Shown: positions 59,627 to 64,000 of the stretch, piece after piece
Layout of the letters: each line of letters opens with the position of its first letter
Numbering within the stretch: the first letter of the stretch is position 1
NCBI GenBank assembly: GCA_910586655.1
Contig: CAJUIR010000002.1
Coordinates: 1 to 64,000 of the forward strand
DNA: 64,000 bases
Reading direction: 5' to 3'
Source: an uncultured Christensenellaceae bacterium
GTDB lineage: Bacteria > Bacillota > Clostridia > Christensenellales > Borkfalkiaceae
Program-made: the position numbers and the translations under genes
The notes under the pieces: model-generated
Databases searched by the model: none
What the model was told of the DNA's origin: nothing
The model's input: only the letters and a program-made list of their open reading frames with translations

Positions 59627-62600
59627 ATGGCAGCAAAACAAAAAAACGCACTGAAAGATAAACTGACGGTTGAACTCCGTTTTCCTAAGTACGTAGGATT
59701 TTCCGATTACTATCTCGCAACGCCGATCACTGTTCAGATCAAAAACGAAGCGGCGGAAGCCGTTACGTTGAATGTGACCGCAGAGAGTGCGGACGGTCTG
59801 TTTGCGGCTTACGAAGCACAGACGGAAGTCCCTTTCGAAAGTTCGGTGGAACTCAACGCGGAAATTTTTTCTCCGCTCTTTCTTGCGGAGAACGACGAAT
59901 TGCGGGTGTGCCCTACGCAGATCGTGATTTCGCACGAGGGCGAGGAAGTCATGCGCAAAAAAGCGAATATCACCGCGCTTCCCTTTGACTGGTGGGAAGG
60001 GCTTGAAGGCAACGCCGAACGGCTTGCTTCCTTTGTCCGTCCGCGCGTTGCCGACTGTTCGCCCATTCTCTCCGATACGGGTTCGCGTCTGAAAAAATGG
60101 AAAGCGGACGCGGAATTTTACGGATACACGGGCACCGATAAAAACGCAGTGCGTCAGATCGCGGCTGCGGTGTTTGCGGCGATCAAGAGCCGTAATATCG
60201 AAAAAGCAGGCGAGACCGATCTGTCTTCGCCCGTTGCCGCCGCTAAGGAAACGTCCATTCTCAAATCCAAATCGGCAAGCGCGTTGCAACTTGCGCTTTT
60301 TGCTGCGGCATGTTTAGAAGCGGTGCATCTCCATCCCGTGATCGCGGTCGGCAAAAAGAACGTGGGCGTAGGCGTTTGGCTGTACGACAGTTGTTTTCTC
60401 GATACCGTGACCGACGATAAAGAAATTATCGGCAAATATATTTCCGAAGGGATCAATAATTTAAGTTTCTTTGACGTGGACGATTTGTTCGGGTCCAAAA
60501 ACGCGGCGTTTACGCCTTCCGAAACGCACTTCCGCCACAAACTCAAAGAAAATCTGTTTGAATATTTCATCGATATCCGCCGCTGTCGGATGGGCGGTGT
60601 GCATCCGTTGCCTTTGCGCGGAAAGAGCGTCAACGGGTACGAACTTCTCAAAGACGAAGACCTATCCGACGAGAAAGCGCCTGCGCCGCTTCCCGTATTC
60701 AAAAAACTTGCCTTGGAGGGCAAGCAGTCCAAAAACAAACAGTGGGAACGCAGGTTGTTGGATCTCACCGGCAAAAACGCGCTTTTGAATTTTTCGGGCA
60801 AGAACGCTTTGCATTTGTATTCGGCAGACGCGGACAAACTGCTTTCGCTTCTTTCGAATAAAGAACTCAAATTAAAGGCGCAGTCGGGCGCGGTCAAAAC
60901 GCCCGAATTCGGCGCGGAACTCAAAGGGCAGCAAAAAGAACTGACTGCGCTTGAACAGAAAAAAGGATTTTTGCGTACTTATCACGATGCGAAGACCACT
61001 TCGGAAATCGCCAACAAACTGTTGAAACGCAACCGCGACGCAGTGGAAGAGACGGGTTCCAAAATTCTTTATCTTGCATTCGGGTTCCTGAAATATAAAG
61101 GCAACGACGACGGCAAAGCCAACAAATACGCGCCCTTGGTGCTTGCGCCCGCCGTACTGGGCAGAGCCAAAGGAAACGAAGACTTTTCGGTGAAAGTGGC
61201 GGAGGGCGAATATTTTGTAAACTCCACGCTGCTCGAATATCTCAAACAGGAATTCAACATCGACGTCCGCGGTTTAGGCGGCGACGTATCTTCGCTCAAA
61301 ATCAAAGAAATCCTTGCCATGGTGCGCGCAGAAACGGCAAACATGAAGGGATGGGATGTGGTGACGGACGTCTATCTTGCGACTTATTCGTTCCAGCGTT
61401 TCCTCATGTGGAACGAGATCAAAAACGACATCGCGGAATTCAAAAAGAACCGAATCGTCGCTTCGCTGCTCAATAACCGGTTGCAAAAACAGGAATTTGC
61501 CGCGCCCGTCGAAGAGGACGACGGCGATCCCGAAAAAACGCTGTTGCCTCTTCCTTCGGACAGTTCGCAGTATTCCGCCGTTTCGCTCTCGGGTACCGGC
61601 GCGAGTTTCGTGCTTCACGGCCCTCCCGGAACGGGAAAATCGCAGACCATCACCAATATTATCGCAAACGCTCTCGCAAGCGGGAAACGCGTCCTGTTCG
61701 TCGCGGAAAAGAAAGCCGCGCTCGACGTCGTGAAAAAGCGTCTGGACGGCGTCGGAATCGGCGATTTCTGTTTGGAGATCCATTCCAACAAGACCGATAA
61801 ATACGACGTACTCCGCAGAATGGAGCAGACGCTTTCTCTTGCGGGCAAGCACGAGGAATGTTCGCTCGAAGAGAGGGCGAGAGAACTTGTATCGCTGCGG
61901 GAAGAACTTCGCGCGCCCATGAAAGCGCTTCATAAAAAACGCCGTCTCGGCGTGTCCGTCTATCAGGCGATCATTCTTTATCTGCAAAACAAATCCGCGC
62001 CCGATATTATGGACGTCGAAAGTTCATTCTACGATTCGCTGACCGAAAATAAACTGATCAAGTGTAAGAACATGATTTTGTCGGCGGCGGCAGCGGCGAA
62101 AGAATGCGGCGGCGTCAGCAATTCGCCCTTTAAAAACGTCAATCTTTACGAATACACGCAGGAGGCGCGCGACCGGATTTTCTGCGCGTGCGAAGTATTG
62201 ATTGCGGAGATCAGACACCTGAAATCTTTTCTCGCGTTGCTGCTCGAATTTTACCGCCAAAAGGTTTCCAAAATTTCCGAGAAAAAAATCCGCGATTTAA
62301 CGGATATTGCGATCAACCTTGCCGACGGCGTATACGATAAATATTTCGACGGTGTATCGGAAGAAGATTTCTACATTTTCTATAACGCGAATAAGCGGCT
62401 CGATACCTGCCTCGAATATTACAAAAAGCATTTCAAAATGCTTGTCGAACCCGAAATGGATCTTGCGGAACTTGCGAAAGTGTGCGAAGACGGCGCCGAT
62501 TGGAAACTTTCCAAACACGCCAAGAATCTCGTCAAGCGTCTGCAAAAAGCGGGGCTTCATTCCATTGAAGACGAAGATGTGCCCAAATATTTGCAGACCG

Positions 62601-64000
62601 TGCACGAAATTTATTCGGCGATCGACCGTATTGCAAGCAAACATACGCTTTCGAAATCGTTTTGCAGCGGCGGAAAGATCAATTACAAACGTCGCAAGGA
62701 ATTCCTTGCGGAATTGGACATCTTGCACGAAAAGTGCGCCTACTGCTTCCTCGACTACAACGCGGACGCATTCAACGGAATGTGTATCCGTGCGGCAAAC
62801 GGTTATACGCTTCCTGTTCTGGAAGGATATATCAAGGCGGCGGAAAGTTTCTTTACCGCGCTCGACAGTTTCTACGAGGCAACGCACGCCGACCGCGACA
62901 AACTGGTTGCGGAAGATATTCTCGATTACTATTCGACCAAAGCAAGTTCGCTCATCGACAACATCGACATGCTCCCCAACTGGTGCATGTATAAGAACAC
63001 GACGCAGAAACTCGGCGCGCTGGGACTCAACTTCATCGCGGACGCGCTCGAAGGCGGGCGTTTGAAAGGGGAGAACATTCTTGCCGGATTTGAGAAGAAC
63101 GTTTATAAAAACTTCCTTGAAATCAATATTCCCGCAGATCCCAACCTTTCCCGTATGACGGTGGGAACGCTGGAAGACAGCATCGAAAAATTCCGTCTTG
63201 CCTGCGACGAATTCTGTAAACTCACGCGGGACAAGATCCGTGAAAAACTGATTGCGCGTCTGCCCAAGCCCGATTCGGAAGGTTCGCTCAGCGTGGAACT
63301 TGCCGCGTTTGCAAGGTTTGCAAAGAGCAATCTGCGCGGCACGGGGCTTCGCGCCATGTTCACCGAAATCCCCACGCTTGCAGGCGTCATCTCTCCCTGT
63401 CTTCTCATGAGTCCCATTGCCGTTGCGCAGTATCTTGCGCCTGTTGCAAACTCGTTCGATCTCGTCATTTTCGACGAGGCTTCGCAGATGTCCACGGCAG
63501 AGGCGATCGGATCCATCGCCCGTGCGAAATCGGTCATCGTGGTCGGCGACCCCAAACAACTTCCGCCCACTTCGTTTTTCAACTCCAATTATGTGGATGA
63601 AGAAAATCTCGATAACGAAGATCTGGAAAGCGTTCTCGATGACTGTTTGGCGCTCGGCATGCCCGAACGTCATCTCGAATGGCACTATCGCAGTAAGCAC
63701 GAATCGCTCATTGCATTTTCCAATTCGATGTACTATGACAACCGTCTTTGCACGTTCCCTTCGCCCGACGGACTGGAAAGCAAAGTCAAACTTGTGGAAG
63801 TGGACGGATCTTACGACCGCGGCTTTACCAAGCGCAACCGGAAAGAGGCGGAAGCGCTCGTAAAAGAAGTGATACGCCGCCTTTCCGATCCCGTTCTGTC
63901 CCGTTCGAGCATGGGCGTCGTGACTTTCTCGGGCGCGCAGCAGGAGGATATCGACCGTCTTCTGACGAAGGCGATCGCAAGCCATAAGTTAGAAAGCGTC
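59627..64000 (+). CDS. DUF4011-type SF1 helicase (3' end beyond window)
   Basis: An open frame runs from ATG 59627 (AAGGAG 4 bases before) to the window end, at least 1458 codons. Residues ~1-130 form a beta-rich, Ig-like region. The DUF4011-like start is WERRLLDLTGKNALLNFSG (~372). Walker A GPPGTGKSQTITN is at 665, and VIFDEASQMS (~1279) and VVGDPKQLPPTSFF (~1304) are SF1 helicase motifs II and III. About 600 helical residues separate motifs I and II. Such proteins usually end with more helicase motifs and a nuclease-like domain, not visible here. The cellular role is unknown. Confidence 0.85.
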   Translation, partial: MAAKQKNALKDKLTVELRFPKYVGFSDYYLATPITVQIKNEAAEAVTLNVTAESADGLFAAYEAQTEVPFESSVELNAEIFSPLFLAENDELRVCPTQIVISHEGEEVMRKKANITALPFDWWEGLEGNAERLASFVRPRVADCSPILSDTGSRLKKWKADAEFYGYTGTDKNAVRQIAAAVFAAIKSRNIEKAGETDLSSPVAAAKETSILKSKSASALQLALFAAACLEAVHLHPVIAVGKKNVGVGVWLYDSCFLDTVTDDKEIIGKYISEGINNLSFFDVDDLFGSKNAAFTPSETHFRHKLKENLFEYFIDIRRCRMGGVHPLPLRGKSVNGYELLKDEDLSDEKAPAPLPVFKKLALEGKQSKNKQWERRLLDLTGKNALLNFSGKNALHLYSADADKLLSLLSNKELKLKAQSGAVKTPEFGAELKGQQKELTALEQKKGFLRTYHDAKTTSEIANKLLKRNRDAVEETGSKILYLAFGFLKYKGNDDGKANKYAPLVLAPAVLGRAKGNEDFSVKVAEGEYFVNSTLLEYLKQEFNIDVRGLGGDVSSLKIKEILAMVRAETANMKGWDVVTDVYLATYSFQRFLMWNEIKNDIAEFKKNRIVASLLNNRLQKQEFAAPVEEDDGDPEKTLLPLPSDSSQYSAVSLSGTGASFVLHGPPGTGKSQTITNIIANALASGKRVLFVAEKKAALDVVKKRLDGVGIGDFCLEIHSNKTDKYDVLRRMEQTLSLAGKHEECSLEERARELVSLREELRAPMKALHKKRRLGVSVYQAIILYLQNKSAPDIMDVESSFYDSLTENKLIKCKNMILSAAAAAKECGGVSNSPFKNVNLYEYTQEARDRIFCACEVLIAEIRHLKSFLALLLEFYRQKVSKISEKKIRDLTDIAINLADGVYDKYFDGVSEEDFYIFYNANKRLDTCLEYYKKHFKMLVEPEMDLAELAKVCEDGADWKLSKHAKNLVKRLQKAGLHSIEDEDVPKYLQTVHEIYSAIDRIASKHTLSKSFCSGGKINYKRRKEFLAELDILHEKCAYCFLDYNADAFNGMCIRAANGYTLPVLEGYIKAAESFFTALDSFYEATHADRDKLVAEDILDYYSTKASSLIDNIDMLPNWCMYKNTTQKLGALGLNFIADALEGGRLKGENILAGFEKNVYKNFLEINIPADPNLSRMTVGTLEDSIEKFRLACDEFCKLTRDKIREKLIARLPKPDSEGSLSVELAAFARFAKSNLRGTGLRAMFTEIPTLAGVISPCLLMSPIAVAQYLAPVANSFDLVIFDEASQMSTAEAIGSIARAKSVIVVGDPKQLPPTSFFNSNYVDEENLDNEDLESVLDDCLALGMPERHLEWHYRSKHESLIAFSNSMYYDNRLCTFPSPDGLESKVKLVEVDGSYDRGFTKRNRKEAEALVKEVIRRLSDPVLSRSSMGVVTFSGAQQEDIDRLLTKAIASHKLESV

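Noticed and set aside
62297..63985. A 562-codon open frame on the minus strand opposite the helicase gene
   Set aside because: The plus strand encodes helicase motifs II and III there. The minus frame has no domain or ribosome binding site.

Overview
The window looks like a chromosome segment of an uncultured spore-forming Firmicute (class Clostridia). The evidence is SpoIIR, an adjacent SleB/YpeB germination pair, yybP-ykoY riboswitches, Firmicute-type ribosome binding sites (AGGAG) and promoters (TTGACA-N17-TATAAT), PyrK/PyrD-1B, formate-THF ligase in the purine operon, and BspA-type leucine-rich lipoproteins. It is almost entirely ordinary chromosome. I saw no prophage, insertion sequence or CRISPR array.

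Layout. 1-95: end of a 5S rRNA gene with its terminator. 0.2-4.3 kb: a ThuA-like lipoprotein, a TetR-ABC-FtsX cassette and spoIIR. 4.3-7.1 kb: a scarred region with a start-less secreted-protein fragment, a decayed copy of a lipoprotein leader, and an intact BspA-type lipoprotein. 7.2-9.9 kb: sleB-ypeB. 10-11.7 kb: AT-rich block of five small XRE-type regulators on the minus strand. 11.8-16.2 kb: a hypothetical gene, trmL, a secreted LRR-like protein, a cardiolipin synthase-like gene and a small conserved ORF. 16.2-19.8 kb: three consecutive efflux genes, each with its own promoter and structured leader: MATE (candidate guanidine-IV), mntP and a Na+/Ca2+ exchanger (both yybP-ykoY, Mn2+). 19.8-25 kb: heterodimeric ABC exporter and a CLC antiporter. 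25-30.6 kb: rubrerythrin with two 44-residue peptides, two tandem trypsin-like lipoproteins, tRNA-Gly(CCC), MscS and a metallophosphoesterase.

30.6-36.3 kb is a pyrimidine operon (pyrB-C-F-K-D-E). 36.4-41.5 kb holds a Ca2+-type P-ATPase, a polysaccharide deacetylase, a ZIP transporter and a short-chain dehydrogenase. 41.6-54.9 kb is a purine operon (purE-C-F-M-N-O-V-D-L-fhs). PurH is split into separate PurO-type cyclohydrolase and AICAR transformylase genes, and Fhs supplies 10-formyl-THF for PurN and the transformylase. 54.9-59.6 kb holds mutY, tmk, rimM, trmD, rbgA, rnhB and yraN. The window ends inside a giant DUF4011-type SF1 helicase gene.

The most interesting signal is regulatory. Both nucleotide operons start with a short leader ORF whose stop codon lies in the loop of an intrinsic terminator just upstream of the first gene. 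The two peptides (17 and 28 residues) share a Phe-Tyr-x-Lys-Phe core. Two promoters have their TTGACA box exactly at the start of the loop of the preceding gene's terminator. Two promoters place the A of an ATG exactly at the predicted +1 (leaderless mRNA). All of this is read from sequence only; no database search or folding program was run.
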